DNA of 64,000 nucleotides from Adiantum capillus-veneris (GCA_014529385.2 CM043959.1:90916029-90980028), one strand, 5' to 3'. Positions 30,136 to 41,937 are shown, counted from the first letter of the stretch. Numbers and translations: made by a program. The notes: generated by a model from the sequence alone, not told the origin.

Positions 30136-31656
30136 TCATCTTATGCGTTGTTGTCGCTCCTTAGCCTTAGCTTGAGCTTGTATCTTCTTCAATTCTATTT
30201 GTGTTTTGGCTGCCTTTTTTGTATGGATGGCACGTAGCTCCTCTTGGCTTAAAGAATCATAGTGTCTTTTAAATTTGCTCCCATTGAGGAATCCAATGGT
30301 TTCAACTCCATCAAGAGTCTCCACACGAATGGTTCCTTGTGGGGTGATCTCACATACTATATATGGTCCTTTTCCTGCATATTTCAACTTTTTCTTTTCG
30401 TTTAGCACTCCATACATAAGGAATTTATCACCAACATTGATATCTTTGTTCTTTAGATGACGGTCAAACCATTTCTTCCTCCTATCTTTCTCTACAAGTG
30501 CATTTTGCACAGCTAATTGCCTCTCTTCATCTAGCCTTTCAAGGATATATAATCGCTCAACTAAGGGGTTACCATCCCAACCTTCTTGAGAAGCTACTCG
30601 AAGACTAGGAATGACAAACTCCCATGGCATAACCGCTTCTTGGCCATACACCATCTTGAATGGTGTGCAGTTAATGGCAACTTTGTACGCAGTACGATAA
30701 GCCCATAGAGCTGATGTAAGCTTTAAATCCCAATCTGTGCGATGAGCTTCCACCGTTTTGGTCAAGATAGAGATTAAGGTCTTGTTGGTGCTCTTAACTT
30801 GGCCATTTGCTTGTGGATAATAAGATGTGGACTTATGGTGAGCTGTCATAAAGTTGGCAGTGAGTTCTTTTATTACGCCATTTATAAAATGAGTAGCATT
30901 GTCACTCACAATCTCAAAGGGACAACCAAATCTTGTAATAATGTTCTCAAAGAGAAACTTGGTAGTTGATTTTGCATCGGCCTTATGTGTTGCCCTGGCT
31001 TCCGTCCACTTTGTCACATAGTCAGTGGCAACGATAATATATCGAGATTGAGTGCTACGAGCCGCCGGACTAATTGGGCCTACAAAGTCCAAACCCCATT
31101 TTTCAAATGGTTGAGTCACTTTAACAGGATGTAAGGGAATCCTATCCTTTCGTTGTGTGATCTTGTAACGTTGGCATTCATCACATCCTTTTGCAAAAAG
31201 TGATTCATCCTTGAATAAGGTAGGCCACCAATAGCCTGATTGAAACACCTTTCTAGCTGTTAGTTCCCCTGAGAAATGTCCTCCGGCTTTACCCATGTGG
31301 GCTTCTTGCAGTATGTATAAATACTCATCCTCACGGGCACAACGTCTAAGAATATCCTCCTTCCCTAACCTGTAGAGAGTTCCTGCATTGAGAGAGTAAG
31401 GTTCACATTCTTTTAATAGTTTTCGAGCTATGTCTTTACGAAGCTCTTTGGGTGGAAAACCATTAACTAGAAAGTTCACAATCTTCTCACTCCATTCAGG
31501 TATGGTTTTGACTAGGAATAGAGAAGTATCGGGCAACTCATCATCGACTCTAGTAGGGGCTTCACCATTGGGTATGCGAGACAAATGATCTGCCATGACA
31601 TGTCTTTTACTAGGTCTCACCACAACGATAAAATCAAACTCAAGGAGAATTAACAA
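30136..31656 (-). pseudogene. Gyp-A integrase
   Basis: The zinc-binding module is EAHMGKAGGHFSGELTARKV and CDECQRYK. The core has KWGLDFVGPISPAARSTQSR with the first Asp and EIVSDNATHFINGVI with the second Asp. The third site reads PQANGQVKSTNK: Lys replaces the catalytic Glu, consistent with a single G-to-A change. The C-terminal domain has LKYAGKGPYIVCEITPQGTI, then a Lys/Gln helix (KKAAKTQIELKKIQAQAKAK) and TGA before PR2. Upstream it joins RNase H through another TGA. There is no chromodomain. Confidence 0.9.
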
Positions 31657-31659
31657 CCA

Positions 31660-31990
31660 TCATGTAATTCTTCCCGTGGAACAAGGTTTATTTACTAGAT
31701 ACAACAAGGCTTGATGATCAACATAGAACACAAACTTGTTGGCCAGAAGGTAGTAGCGAAATTTCTTCACTACATAAATCATACCTAAACATTCTTGCTT
31801 TGTAGTGGTGTAGTTTCTCTCGGCATCATCCAATTGACGACTTGCAAAGCTAATGGGGTACTCCAGTTTATGTTCTCCTGGTTGAGCTAGAACACACCCA
31901 ATAACAAAGTTCAATGCATCAATATGCACATGGAAAATTACATTCCAATCAGGCACTCATAGAATAGGAGTGCTAGTCAAGGTCTCAGTT
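31660..31990 (-). pseudogene. Gyp-A RNase H
   Basis: FHVHIDALNFVIGCVLAQPG, KQECLGMIYVVKKFRYYL and FYVDHQALLYLVNKP give the catalytic Asp, Glu and Asp. The frame is in phase with integrase through a TGA after STGRIT. It is shifted against RT near 31960-31990. Confidence 0.88.
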
Positions 31991-32782
31991 CAATGACTCA
32001 TAAGCATGGTCACACTCCGCACTCCATTGGAACTCAATAAGAAGCTTGTACAAAGGACGAGCTATCTCGGCAAAGTTTAAAATAAACCATCGGTAATAAC
32101 CAACATGGCCCATGAACCTTTGAACTCCTTTATAGTTTGTAGGTGGTGGAAATTCAGCAATGGCTTTAATTTTGCTCTCATTTGTGGAAATCCCATTTTT
32201 GGACACTATATGCCCTAAAATGACTCCATGTTTAACCCAAAATTGGCATTTGAAAGGGTTTAAGGAGATGCGATACAATTTACACTTCTCAAACACTTTT
32301 CTTAAGCATGATAGATGTTCTTTCTAAACACAAAGGTCATCTAAGAAAGCTTCACAAAACTCCCTCAAATATTCTCTAAAAGCAATGTTTATTAATCTTT
32401 GAAAGGTAGCAGGGGCATTGGTTAAGCCAAAAGACATAACACGAAATGCGAACACTCCAAATTCAGTTATAAAGGTTGTTTTAGCTTGGTCCTCCAGCGC
32501 AATTATGATTTGATTGTAGCCAGAGTACCCATCTAAAAATCTATAAGCTTCCTTCCCTTGTACTCTTTCAAGCACATGTTCTGAATATGGCAAGGGGTAA
32601 TGGTCCCTCCTAGTGGTGGCATTGACCTTCTTGAGATCCACGCACACTCTGAGTTTCCCATTCTTTTTTGGCACAATCACTATTGGAGACACCCATTGTG
32701 AGTGCTCAATAGGGTATATGAATCCGCATTCCACAAGCTTTTCAATCTCTTCTTGAACGTTTTTTTCATATTTAGGATTCAT
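31985..32782 (-). pseudogene. Gyp-A reverse transcriptase
   Basis: Motifs in order are HSQWVSPIVIVPKKNGKLRV, VDLKKVNATTRRDHYPLPY, RFLDGYSGYNQI, MSFGLTNAPATFQRL and the catalytic AFLDDLCV. A TAG follows DDLCV. Then LRISL-type thumb sequence (KCKLYRISLNPFKCQF, QRFMGHVGYYRWFI) continues in the same phase. It would copy RNA into DNA, but stops and a downstream frameshift make it inactive. Confidence 0.9.
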
Positions 32783-32867
32783 TGGGTAGGGTCATTACTG
32801 AACTGGTTTAGCCATGCTATTCATGGGGATTGTATGTTGCACCATGGAAGGTGGAGCACCTTTCATA

Positions 32868-33487
32868 TCATGATATGTCCAGGCAAATATATCCCTGAAT
32901 TCCTTGAGAAGTTCCTTTAAGTACACACTCCTCAGTCTCTGTCAGATCTTGGGCAATGAAAACAGGTTTAGACTCTTCTCCTGCGTCTGCTAACTCTATT
33001 TCCTTAACTATCGCTGGACCGTCATAGACTCCATTGCTCCCATCGATAGGTTTTCTTTGAGCCTTTGTATACACAACCTTACGTTCCTCTGTGGTGTAGG
33101 ATTTGAAATTTTCAGGTGTGCAGGGTGTAAGTCTGTGGGGTCCTATTGTTCTGTGGACTGTGATCTCACTTCCGATTCCTTTTGTTGTTGAGCTAACTCT
33201 CGATTTTGTCGTCTCCTTACCGTACGGCTCAACTTTGGCTTCTCTTTAGCCTCTAGTTGTGCGATGTCAATGGGTTGTGGGCTACACCACATTACGCTTT
33301 GAAGGCATTCACCCCAGTTATCTATCAACTTTTGATGAGCATCACATGTCCCTATATAATTAAGCCATTCTGCGGTAAATTTCTTTTCATTTATTCTAGC
33401 ACACACATTTGCTCGATATCTTCATCTCTTATATCTCTTACTCTTCTTGTCTAATTTTTTATTACAAATGATCTCCAGTGAAGAGTC
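32868..33487 (-). pseudogene. Gyp-A protease-RT linker, right side cut by Cop-1
   Basis: KEIELADAGEESKPVFIAQD matches the pre-RT linker of Gyp-C. Further upstream is a charged segment (KLSRTVRRRQNRELAQQQKE), then NEKKFTAEWLNYIGTCDAHQ. The frame runs to 33487, where Cop-1 and its TSD ACTAG begin, and resumes at 39138. Several frame changes are present. Confidence 0.6.
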
Positions 33488-33492
33488 ACTAG

Positions 33493-33582
33493 TGTTAGGA
33501 AATAAGACGTAGCTAAATAGATAATTGAGTAGATTACTTAATGGAGAGAGATAGATTTATATACACGAGATTATAGAGGAGA

Positions 33583-33631
<49 letters not shown>

Positions 33632-34285
33632 CACGATATACGTGGTTCACCCAATGTGGGCTACGTCCACGGGAAAGTAGCCACTCAATGGCTTTAGTAC
33701 TTCAAAACAAGAAGCAGTTTACAAAGGGATTATACCCTTAATGGAGCTCCCGCCTTGCTTCACTCTCACCACCTCACACTCACCTTATTGCATCAACTTC
33801 ACACTATGAAATGTGTGTAGAAATGGTCTCCTTTTATAGGCCAAAAGGGCTGCCCTCTCTTATGAGAGACATCCATGTGTAGCCGCCCTTGTGCGAATAA
33901 GTCCAAATCGGACCCTCCAATCCGCCCATGTGTGGCCGCCCTTGAGAAGACAAGTCCGCTTTTGAATTCAGCCATCGGCCATTGAATTCGGCCAATGGCC
34001 ACCGGCCAATTGACTTCCGACCACCGGCCACCGGCCAATCGACCGGTTGTTTTCCGACCACTTTCCGGCCGCCGTCCGGCCATAATATTCCGGAGAAAAA
34101 AAAAGTCTCGGGGGCCTCCGCCCCCGAGGCCTTTAAAGTTGCCCTGATTCTTGTCCGTGAAAATTTTGGTTTCCGGTGAGTGATTTTCCTTCACGCACGA
34201 TGGCTTCTCCTCATAATGGGGGCCTTACAAATGTGCGCTTTTACCACAGAAAATTACAAGGGTAAATCAGGCTCCATACTTAACA
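33493..34285 (-). repeat. Cop-1 3' LTR
   Basis: This 793-bp LTR starts TGTTAAG and ends CCTAACA on the minus strand. It contains (GA)n at about 33577-33627 and a GGCCA/CCGGCCA-rich segment at 33965-34080. Confidence 0.95.
34107..34128. other. Perfect G+C hairpin in the Cop-1 LTR
   Basis: CTCGGGGGC and GCCCCCGAG form a 9-bp perfect stem around a CTCC loop. In the other LTR one stem base has changed (CCCCAGAG at about 38975), so the perfect stem is kept only here. It lies about 160 bases inside the LTR start. Confidence 0.6.
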
Positions 34286-34296
34286 ATCTCCCACTT
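34286..34296 (-). other. Cop-1 polypurine tract
   Basis: AAGTGGGAGAT on the minus strand directly precedes the 3' LTR. This is typical for copia elements. Confidence 0.9.
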
Positions 34297-34345
34297 GGAG
34301 ACTGATCTCCAAACCAAACCTGTGACTGCTTTCCATTCTGGCTTC

Positions 34346-36394
34346 TTATCCTTGAATGCCGATTGAAGATGAGCAAAAGCTCAACTTCTCCTTGTTGACC
34401 ACCTTTGTAAACATGTCTGCAGGATTTTCACTTGTATGCACCTTTCCTAGCTTTAGTTGTCCCTCTTCGAAAAGAGTGTGTATGAAGTGATATCTCACCT
34501 CAATGTGCTTTGTCCTTGAATGAAAGGCTGAGTTCTTCGCAAGATGGATAGCGCTTTGGCTATCATTGTACAAGACACAATTATCTTGTTTGAATCCAAG
34601 CTCTTCTAAGAATCTGTGAAGCCACAAAATTTCTTTGCTTGCCTCCGTCATTGCTACATACTTTGCTTCCGTGGTAGAAAGTGAAACCACTTTCTGCAGC
34701 CTTGAAGCCCAGCTTACTGCTGTGCCTCCAATCGTGAACACATAGCCAGTAGTGCTCCTTCGAGTATCTTTGTCACTTGCCATATCTGCATCAGCATACC
34801 CTTCTAGAAAAATATCAGTTCGTCCAAAATACAAAGCATTTGTTGTTGTCCCTTTTAGATACCTAAGTATCCACTTCACAGCTTGCCAATGCTCTTTACC
34901 TGGGTTGTCCATGAACCTACTCACAACTCCCACTGCATGTGCAATGTCTGGCCTTGTCCAGACCATAGCATACATTAGAGAACCTACCGTTGCAGCATAT
35001 GGAACTTTAGACATATAGGCTATCTCCTCTTGTTTCTTTGGACACATATCCTTCGTTAGTTTAAAATGACCAGCCAAAGGTGTAGAAACTGGTTTTGCAT
35101 TTTGCATTGCAAACCTTTCTAGTACCTTCTTGATGTAATCTTCTTGAGATAGCTTTATTGTCTTCTTCGTCCTGTCCCTTGATATTTTCATACCAAGTAT
35201 CCTCTTTGCAGCACCTAAATCTTTCATTGAAAAAGATTTGGACAGCTCCTCTTTTAGGTCTTTGATGTCCTGCATGTTAGCACTTGCAATCAACATGTCA
35301 TCAACATACAACATTAGGATGATGAATTTCCCATCTCCCAAATTCTTCGTGTAGACGCAGTGATCCGAGTTGCATCTTGTGAATCCATGATCCAACATCC
35401 ATCGATCAAACTTCAAGTACCATTGAATTGATGCTTGCTTTAAACCATACAAGCTCTTCTTTAATCTGCAAACCATTTTCTCCTTACCTTTTACTTCATA
35501 CCCCTTTGGTTGAAGCATGTAGATTTCCTCCTCTAAGTCACCGTGAGGGAATGCCGTATTTACATCCATTTGCTCGAGATTTAGATCATGAGCAGCCACA
35601 AGGCTTAAGACAAGCCTAATTGAGTTCATTTTTACAACAGGAGAAAATATTTCATTGAAGTCAATACCTTTCTTTTGAGAAAAACCTTTTACCACAAGCC
35701 TAGACTTGTACCTTTTCTTCCCACCTTCTTCTTCCTTTAGCTTGTACACCCATTTGTTTTGAAGTGCCCGCTTACCTTTAGGCAACTCAACCAACTCCCA
35801 TGTTTGGTTGCGATGTAGTGAGTCCATCTCCACTTGCATGCTCTTTGTCCATTCTTCTTTGGATTCATGTTGCATAGCTTCTTCATATGATTCCGGCTCT
35901 CCAGAATCTGAGATCAAGAGATGGTTGAAGGAAGGAACAAACCTTTCTGGAGGTCTACTTGCTCTTGTAGATCTTCGGGGAATAGGTTGAGGCTCCTCAT
36001 TTGGTTGACGTTGTTGCACATTGTCACCATTTGCAGTCCTTGAGTCTTCACCGTCCTCAAGCTCCATGTACTCATCACTTGTTTCTTTTGTTTGTTTTCT
36101 TTCCAAGTAATCTTTGTACATATTTTGTTCGTTAAAAATTACATCCCTACTCCTTAAGATTTTACCATCTTCAGGATTCCATAGGCGATACCCAAAGTCT
36201 CCTTCTCCATAGCCAATGAAGAAACAATTTTTGGACTTTGCATCTAACTTTGATCTTAGGCTTCTATCTATGTGCATGAAAGCCTCACACCCAAACACTT
36301 TGAGAAATGCATAATTCACCGATTTACCTGTCCATGCCTCTTCTGGAACTCCCCCATCCAATGCCGTTGAGGGTGACCGATTGATTAAGTACAC
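34346..36394 (-). pseudogene. Cop-1 reverse transcriptase and RNase H
   Basis: This frame of 682 codons continues the polyprotein after two TGA codons. Residues 1-160 are the end of integrase and a linker (VYL-type start YLINRSPSTALDGGVPEEAW, then FGCEAFMHIDRS). RT follows with NKWVYKLKEEEGGKKRYKSR, MDVNTAFPHGDLEEEIYM, KSLYGLKQASIQWY and catalytic LYVDDMLIAS. RNase H near the end has GYADADMASDKDTRRSTTGY, LSTTEAKYVAMTEA and YNDSQSAIHLAKN, with catalytic Asp, Glu and Asp present. All key residues are intact. Confidence 0.92.
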
Positions 36395-36454
36395 AGATGT
36401 ACTTATAGCTTCCGCCCAAAGCTCAAGCGGTAGGCCTGCATGTAGTCACATGCT

Positions 36455-38236
36455 TCATGCTCGTTCCATGATTGTCGTGTTCATCCTTTCCAAAATCCCA
36501 TTTTGTTGAGGTGTCCTTGGGGTTGTCCTTTGCCTCCGAATGCCATTGCTAGCACAAAAGCTTTCAAAAGCTTGGCTGAAATATTCGCCTCCATTGTCGG
36601 ATCTGAGGCATTTAACCTTGGTACCTGTTTCATTCTCCACAAAGGCTTTCCACCTTTGAAATATGGAAAATACATCGGATTTATTCTTCATGACATAAAC
36701 CCATGTTTTTCTAGTCGCATCGTCTATGAATGTTACATAGTACAATGAGACACCAAGTGATGGTGTACTTGCAGGACCCCAAACATCAGAATGAACCAAC
36801 TCAAGTTTTTTATTTATTCTTTCATTTCCTGATTTTTGAAATTTTACCCTCTTTTGTTTACCATAAACACAATCTTCACAGAACTCTAAGTCCACTTCTT
36901 TCAAACCTGGTAGAAGCTTCTTTGTTTGAAGGATTTGCATTCCTTTGGCACTCATATGCCCAAGTCGGTAGTGCCACACCGCACTGTCAACTTCTGTAGT
37001 TGCTGCACAAGCTGAAGGTTGCATGTTTACAGTACACAAGTAAAGTGTACCGACTTTTTCACCCTTGGCAACCACCAAAGATCCCTTTGAGATCTTCCAC
37101 CATTTGTTTCCGAATGCAATGTTGTGACCTTCATCGTCCAATTGTCCTGTAGAGATCAAATTTTTGCGAAGAGAAGGAACATGCCTAACATCTTTAAGCT
37201 TCCATTCATTTCCGTTAGCAGTTTTGATAGAAACTGTACCTTTGCCGACAATCTCACAAGCTTCATCATCTCCCAAGTATACATACCCAAAATTACCTTT
37301 GGTGTAGTCTTGGAAATGTTGCTTGTGTGGTGTCGCATGGAATGAAGCCCCGGAATCTACTATCCAGGAATTAGACACATTGTCTAATGAGAGAATTAGA
37401 GCATCTTGCTCTACTTTACCTGCCACATTGGCCTCCGATGTTGGCTTGTTGTCTTGAGACTCTGTCTCCTTATTCTTCTTGGACCAACAATCCTTCTTGA
37501 CGTGGCCCTTCTTGCCGCAGTTCCAACATTCAAGAACTGACTTTGTGCGTGACTTGCTCCGCCTTGAGAGATCACGACCCTTTTGGTTTTTGAACCTCTC
37601 CTTAAGCCTTCCTCTTGTTTCCACTGATAGTGCAACACTTGATGATTCTCCTGTGCTTCTCCTTCGCATTTCCTCGCTTAGGAGAACACCCACAACATCA
37701 TCAAACTTAAGAGTATTTGTGCGAGAGATAGAATTACTTACAGCCATCACAAGGCTGTCCCAACTATCCGATAGAGATGATAGTATAAGGAGAGCTCGCA
37801 CTTCGTCATCGAAATTGATTTTCACTGATCGAAGTTGACTTATGTTTGTGTTAAAGTCATTTAGGTGTTCTGCAACTGAACCATTCTCTGCCATCTTTAG
37901 ATTGAACAAGCGCCTCATAAGAAATACCTTATTGGATGCCGATGGTTTCTCGTAGAAGTCGTCAAGTGACTTCATCAAGTCCTCTGTGGTCTTCATCTCC
38001 GAAACATTGAAGGCCACCGTTGACGCCAAGCTTAACCGGATTGTTCCCAGTGCCTTTCGATCAAGGACAATCCATGCTTCATCTGCCATTGTTGCGGGCT
38101 TCTTCGCAAGACCTCCTAGTGGAAAATAGAGGTCCTTCTGGTAGAGATAGTCTTCAATCTGCATCTTCCAATGTTGGTAGTTTTTGCCGTTGAACTTCTC
38201 AATCTTGAGCTTCCCTTCCTTCGCCATAACTCCCAC
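36455..38236 (-). pseudogene. Cop-1 gag, protease and integrase
   Basis: The frame is 593 residues. Gag starts MGVMAKEGKLKIEKFNGKNY with YQHWKMQIEDYL. The zinc knuckle CWNCGKKGHVKKDC is near residue 236. Protease IVDSGASFHAT is near 290. Integrase has the HHCC module (WHYRLGHMSAKGMQ, CEDCVYGKQ), LVHSDVWGP, LRSDNGGEYFS and PQQNGILERMN, giving the D-D-E triad. It ends at TGA (36455-36457), and a second TGA (36446-36448) follows three codons later in the same frame. Both stand where related elements have Arg. Apart from these stops the protein looks complete. Confidence 0.93.
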
Positions 38237-38286
38237 TCAATTCAAGGAATCCTTTCCTTGAGATAATTTAGCTACGAGCAAACCTT

Positions 38287-38298
38287 GCTTTGATACCA
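38287..38298 (-). other. Cop-1 primer-binding site (tRNA-iMet)
   Basis: TGGTATCAAAGC on the minus strand lies two bases after the 5' LTR end. It is complementary to the initiator tRNA-Met 3' end with one mismatch. Confidence 0.92.
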
Positions 38299-38300
38299 GT

Positions 38301-38384
38301 TGTTAGGAAATAAGACGTAGCTAAATAGATAATTGAGTAGATTACTTAATGGAGAGAGACAGATTTATATACACGAGATTATAG

Positions 38385-38469
<85 letters not shown>

Positions 38470-39137
38470 GACGATATACGTGGTTCACCCAATGTGGGCT
38501 ACGTCCACGGGAAAGCAACCACTCAATGGCTTTAGTACTTCAAAACAAGAAGTAGTTTACAAAGGGATTATACCCTTAATGGAGCTCCCGCCTTGCTTCA
38601 CTCTCACCACCTCACACTCACCTTGTTGCATCAACTTCACACTATGAAATGTGTGTAGAAATGGTCTCCTTTTATAGGCCAAAAGGGCTGCCCTCTCTTA
38701 TGAGAGACATCCATGTGTAGCCGCCCTTGTGCGAATAAGTCCAAATCGTACCCTCCAATCCGTCCATGTGTGGCCGCCCTTGAGAAGACAAGTCCGCTTT
38801 TGAATTCGGCCACCGGCCATTGAATTCGGCCACCGGCCATTGACTTCCGACCACCGGCCATTGGCCATTGACTACCGGCCACCGGCCAACCGACCAATTG
38901 TTTTCCGACCACTTTCCGGCCGCCGTCCGGCCATAATATTCCGGCGAAAAAAAAAGTCTCGGGGGCCTCCGCCCCAGAGGCCTTTAAAGTTGCCCCTGAT
39001 TCTTGTCCGTGAAAATTTTGGTTTCCGGTGAGTGATTTTCCTTCACGCACGATGGCTTCTCCTCATAATGGGGGCCTTAGAAATGTGCGCTTTTACTACA
39101 GAAAATTACAAGGGTAAATCAGGCTCCATACTTAACA
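38301..39137 (-). repeat. Cop-1 5' LTR
   Basis: At 837 bp it is longer than its partner, mainly through (GA)n at about 38388-38465. The GGCCA-rich segment (38805-38935) also has a different copy arrangement. Confidence 0.95.
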
Positions 39138-39515
39138 ACTAGATGTTTCGCTTCTTCTGTCTTCTGATCCCTTGGATAGATTGTCATCTAGGGTACCACT
39201 GGGCCCTGAATGGTTTGTCCCCACATTTGCACTAAGATTTAACTCAAATTCTTCGTCCTCAGAGTCAATTTCAATTGATGACTCTGACCCCAAATCGTGT
39301 GGGCTATAGTCTTGTGAGGTGCTACTGGTTCTAATGCCAGTCAAACTTTCATCTTGTTGGTCATCAGAAGCTATATGCATTGCTTCTAAAAGATTTAAGG
39401 GTACGAGTGGTGGCATTTCATCCCCCTCAGGTGTTACCCAGGTTGTCCCCCTATTTCCCCAAGTGTCTATGGTTGCTGCTAGGTGGACCCAATCCACATT
39501 GTCCAACTCAGTCAT
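39138..39515 (-). pseudogene. Gyp-A acidic linker after PR1
   Basis: MTELDNVDWVHLAATIDTWG begins a 127-residue frame that becomes acidic (ESSIEIDSEDEEFELN). At its left end SEDRRSETSS continues across the Cop-1 insertion into the frame at 33487 (DSSLEI), which confirms the TSD. The first 50 residues are the part fused to the W-x-P-K ORF in Gyp-A2. Confidence 0.7.
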
Positions 39516-39718
39516 CCCAGGTAGTACATTTATATAAGGAGAATCTTCCCCAACATCAGTGTCCGCTTACACGTGTAACAATACTGCAATGGGGCCCAGT
39601 GAACCGTGGTGTCAGATCTATGATCAATTATAAACCTATTTCCTAGAGGATGTGCTCGACCAGTTACAAGATCCACTCGAATGACAGAATCTTGGAACTG
39701 CAAGTAGACATGGTTTTT

Positions 39719-40154
39719 AGACCATTTTTGCTTCCCTCATGAAAGGACGTCCTAAGAACATCTCAAATGCCATAGTGTGTTTGGAGAAATCCATAACAAT
39801 GAAGGTAATCCTTATTTTATGTCCAAAGACCTTGATCTTGAGATCTTCTAGCATCCCAATAGCTTTAACAATAGACCCATTGGCCATCTTCACTACTATA
39901 GTTGTGGTCGTAAGGTGAGGTCTTCCCGTAGTTTCCTAGCAATTTTTAGTCACAATGCTAACCCTAGCGCCACCATCAAGGATTTCCTTCACAGTTAATC
40001 CCTTAGTAGTGATTGGTATGGTCGCATTGGATTCATCACCCTCAAAGTATTGTCCCAACTTTTTAACAGGTATTTCTATAACAAGGTTCTCATCTAGGTT
40101 GGGTTGTGGATCTAAGTGTTCCTCCTCTATTGGCATCTCCCCAGCTCCATCCAT
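39719..40154 (-). pseudogene. Gyp-A protease domain PR1
   Basis: The frame has NLDENLVIEIPVKKLGQYFE, then VKEILDGGARVSIVTKNC with D-G-G-A at the active site. After a stop come ANGSIVKAIGMLEDLKI and FLGRPFMREAKMV in the same direction. The order matches a retropepsin with the flap and the LGRPF end. At least one stop and one frameshift are present. Confidence 0.75.
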
Positions 40155-40180
40155 CTGTGCAAATTGTGGTAGCCCAAACT

Positions 40181-40393
40181 TTAGTTCTCCAAGGCTCGAA
40201 GAGCTGAGACTAGCTCAGGGTCTTTATATAGTTTGGACATGATGGTGGTTCTAACTTCTGAAGACATGAAATCCATCAATTTGGCAATTTTTGACGGCAC
40301 CTTTTGGGCTTCAGTCCCTTGACATGGGGAATATGGGATCTCCATTTCTTCGATAGGATCAAATAGTCCCTCTGTAAACATTCTTTCCATCAA
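40181..40393 (-). pseudogene. Gyp-A gag-protease spacer
   Basis: This short frame (FTEGLFDPIEEMEIPYSPCQ, KIAKLMDFMSSEVRTTIMSK) lies between nucleocapsid and PR1. It has no recognised domain. Phase with its neighbours is broken. Confidence 0.45.
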
Positions 40394-40644
40394 GAAGTGA
40401 GTACGCCCACTTTTCCATGACTTTAAGTCACTTTATTCTTGGATGACACTAGGTATGGCTAAGGGTCTATGGACTTGGTGAGGTTGTCGTTGCGTAGGGA
40501 ACACGGTGTCTGTAATCTGGATCTGCCTAGGTGCTGTTCTAGATCCCTTTGGGTATCTTCTACCAAACTCCTTAATTGCTTGACTCGCTCAATCTCCTCT
40601 GTAGGGTTTGGATAAGTCCCTATCTTCTTCTTGGATCCTGGCCA

Positions 40645-41379
40645 TTATGGCTCATGAAGATCTTCCTTGTTGGTTTCTATCTTAGTGGTCATTTTGGTCT
40701 CCATGGTTTCACATGAATCGGGATCCTCTTTAGCGTCGTTCATATATACGGGGTTGTCACCAGTCCCTATGTTGGTCTTTGAACTGGGGTCTGACTTCGC
40801 TGCTTTTTGCGATCTCTTCCTTCGTGTTTTCTTCTTTTTCTGAGATTGGGCAATTGATGCCGTGTCTCTTTCCTCAAGAATATAATTTTGTTTTTTGGAG
40901 CATCGATCGCGTGAGTACGTTACTGGTACCACAAGTGTACTTTGTGATGGCTCCTTGGTAACTTCAATCAAGTTTAATGGCGTGATCTTTGGTGCATTTG
41001 AATTATTTGGACATTGGGCAATCAAATGATCTATGCCATATCGATTACACATGAGTATCGGCATTATAGACGTGCTCGCTTGATTGGTTTGCATTAGTGT
41101 GGCGTTCTTTTGTAGCCTAATAGGACACTTGGCTACACGATGTGGACCTCCACACTCATAGCATTGAAGAGGTGGTCTCTTAGCAGTGTAATTGATATTT
41201 TGGCCTCTTGCAGCAAGAGGAGCTACTTGATAGACATGTTTGACTTGTCCCCAATAGTCCTCCATGTAGTATTGTGGACTTTCTTCAAGCACATCCATCC
41301 CATAGGAAATATTAGAATCTATATCTTCCTCACAGCCTTCCAAACAAGCAATAGATGACTCACAATCCACTTGATTCAC
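40645..41379 (-). pseudogene. Gyp-A gag nucleocapsid, second half
   Basis: Two Cys-His modules, CYECGGPHRVAKC and CNRYGIDHLIAQC, are separated by about 35 residues. A basic tail (SQKKKKTRRKRSQKAAKSDP) and an acidic segment (NDAKEDPDSCETMETKM) follow. The N-terminal part (EEDIDSNISYGMDVLEESPQ) links to the first knuckles at 41502-41699. Confidence 0.75.
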
Positions 41380-41501
41380 ATAAGTGATTGCGGTCCTAGA
41401 ACTGGAGGTGGTAAGGGTGTTATTTGAACAACATTTTGGGCCCTAGGGACCATGTGTTGTGTTGTTTGTTCAAGAGGTGGGGCCGGCATCAATGCAGGCA
41501 C

Positions 41502-41937
41502 TCAAGGTGTGTTTGTCCATGCTAAGGTTGGTCTATTGGCCATCCCGCGCTTAAATATTATGCAATCCTTTGCTTGATGACCATACCTCCCACAGGCATT
41601 GCAGTTCCCATTGAATTTTACTCTAAAAGTAGGGCATTCACTAGTACTATGCGGTCCATAGCATACTGAGCACCATTGTTGCTCCCTTCTTGGATACATA
41701 TGTTGTTTTGCGGAGCACGATTGTCTCTAAGACTCTCTTGAATAGACTTGGTGAGATCTACTATAGTAATCTCAGATATCTTTGGCTCCTTAGCAATAGG
41801 CTTTAGGGTCATTGGATGATTACTTGATGCTTGCGAGCTAATAGATTTAGGCTCAACAGACACTCTTTCTCTTTGAATCATTAAATTATCCTCCAATTGG
41901 ATCGCATTGGTGGTGATTGCTTCCCAGGTGGTGATAC
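41502..41937 (-). pseudogene. Gyp-A gag, capsid end and first zinc knuckles
   Basis: At 41618-41937 TTWEAITTNAIQLEDNLMIQ continues the capsid from beyond Tat-B (NGLVIRGI at 54261-54290). In another frame at 41502-41699 are CSVCYGPHSTSEC and CNACGRYGHQAKDC. The change of frame between them marks an indel. Confidence 0.75.

Larger units (their letters stand above)
33493..39137 (-). mobile_element. Cop-1: full-length Ty1/copia element
   Basis: It is 5,645 bp with LTRs 33493-34285 and 38301-39137 and a perfect TSD ACTAG (33488-33492, 39138-39142). Primer site TGGTATCAAAGC and polypurine tract AAGTGGGAGAT adjoin them. One frame from 38236 to 34346 encodes gag-PR-INT-RT-RH, the copia order, broken by only two TGA codons. 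The gag start and zinc knuckle are of the Tnt1-94 type (Tork-like lineage). LTRs differ by several substitutions and by (GA)n and GGCCA-repeat length, so it is older than Tat-B. It interrupts Gyp-A between PR1 and RT. Confidence 0.95.
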
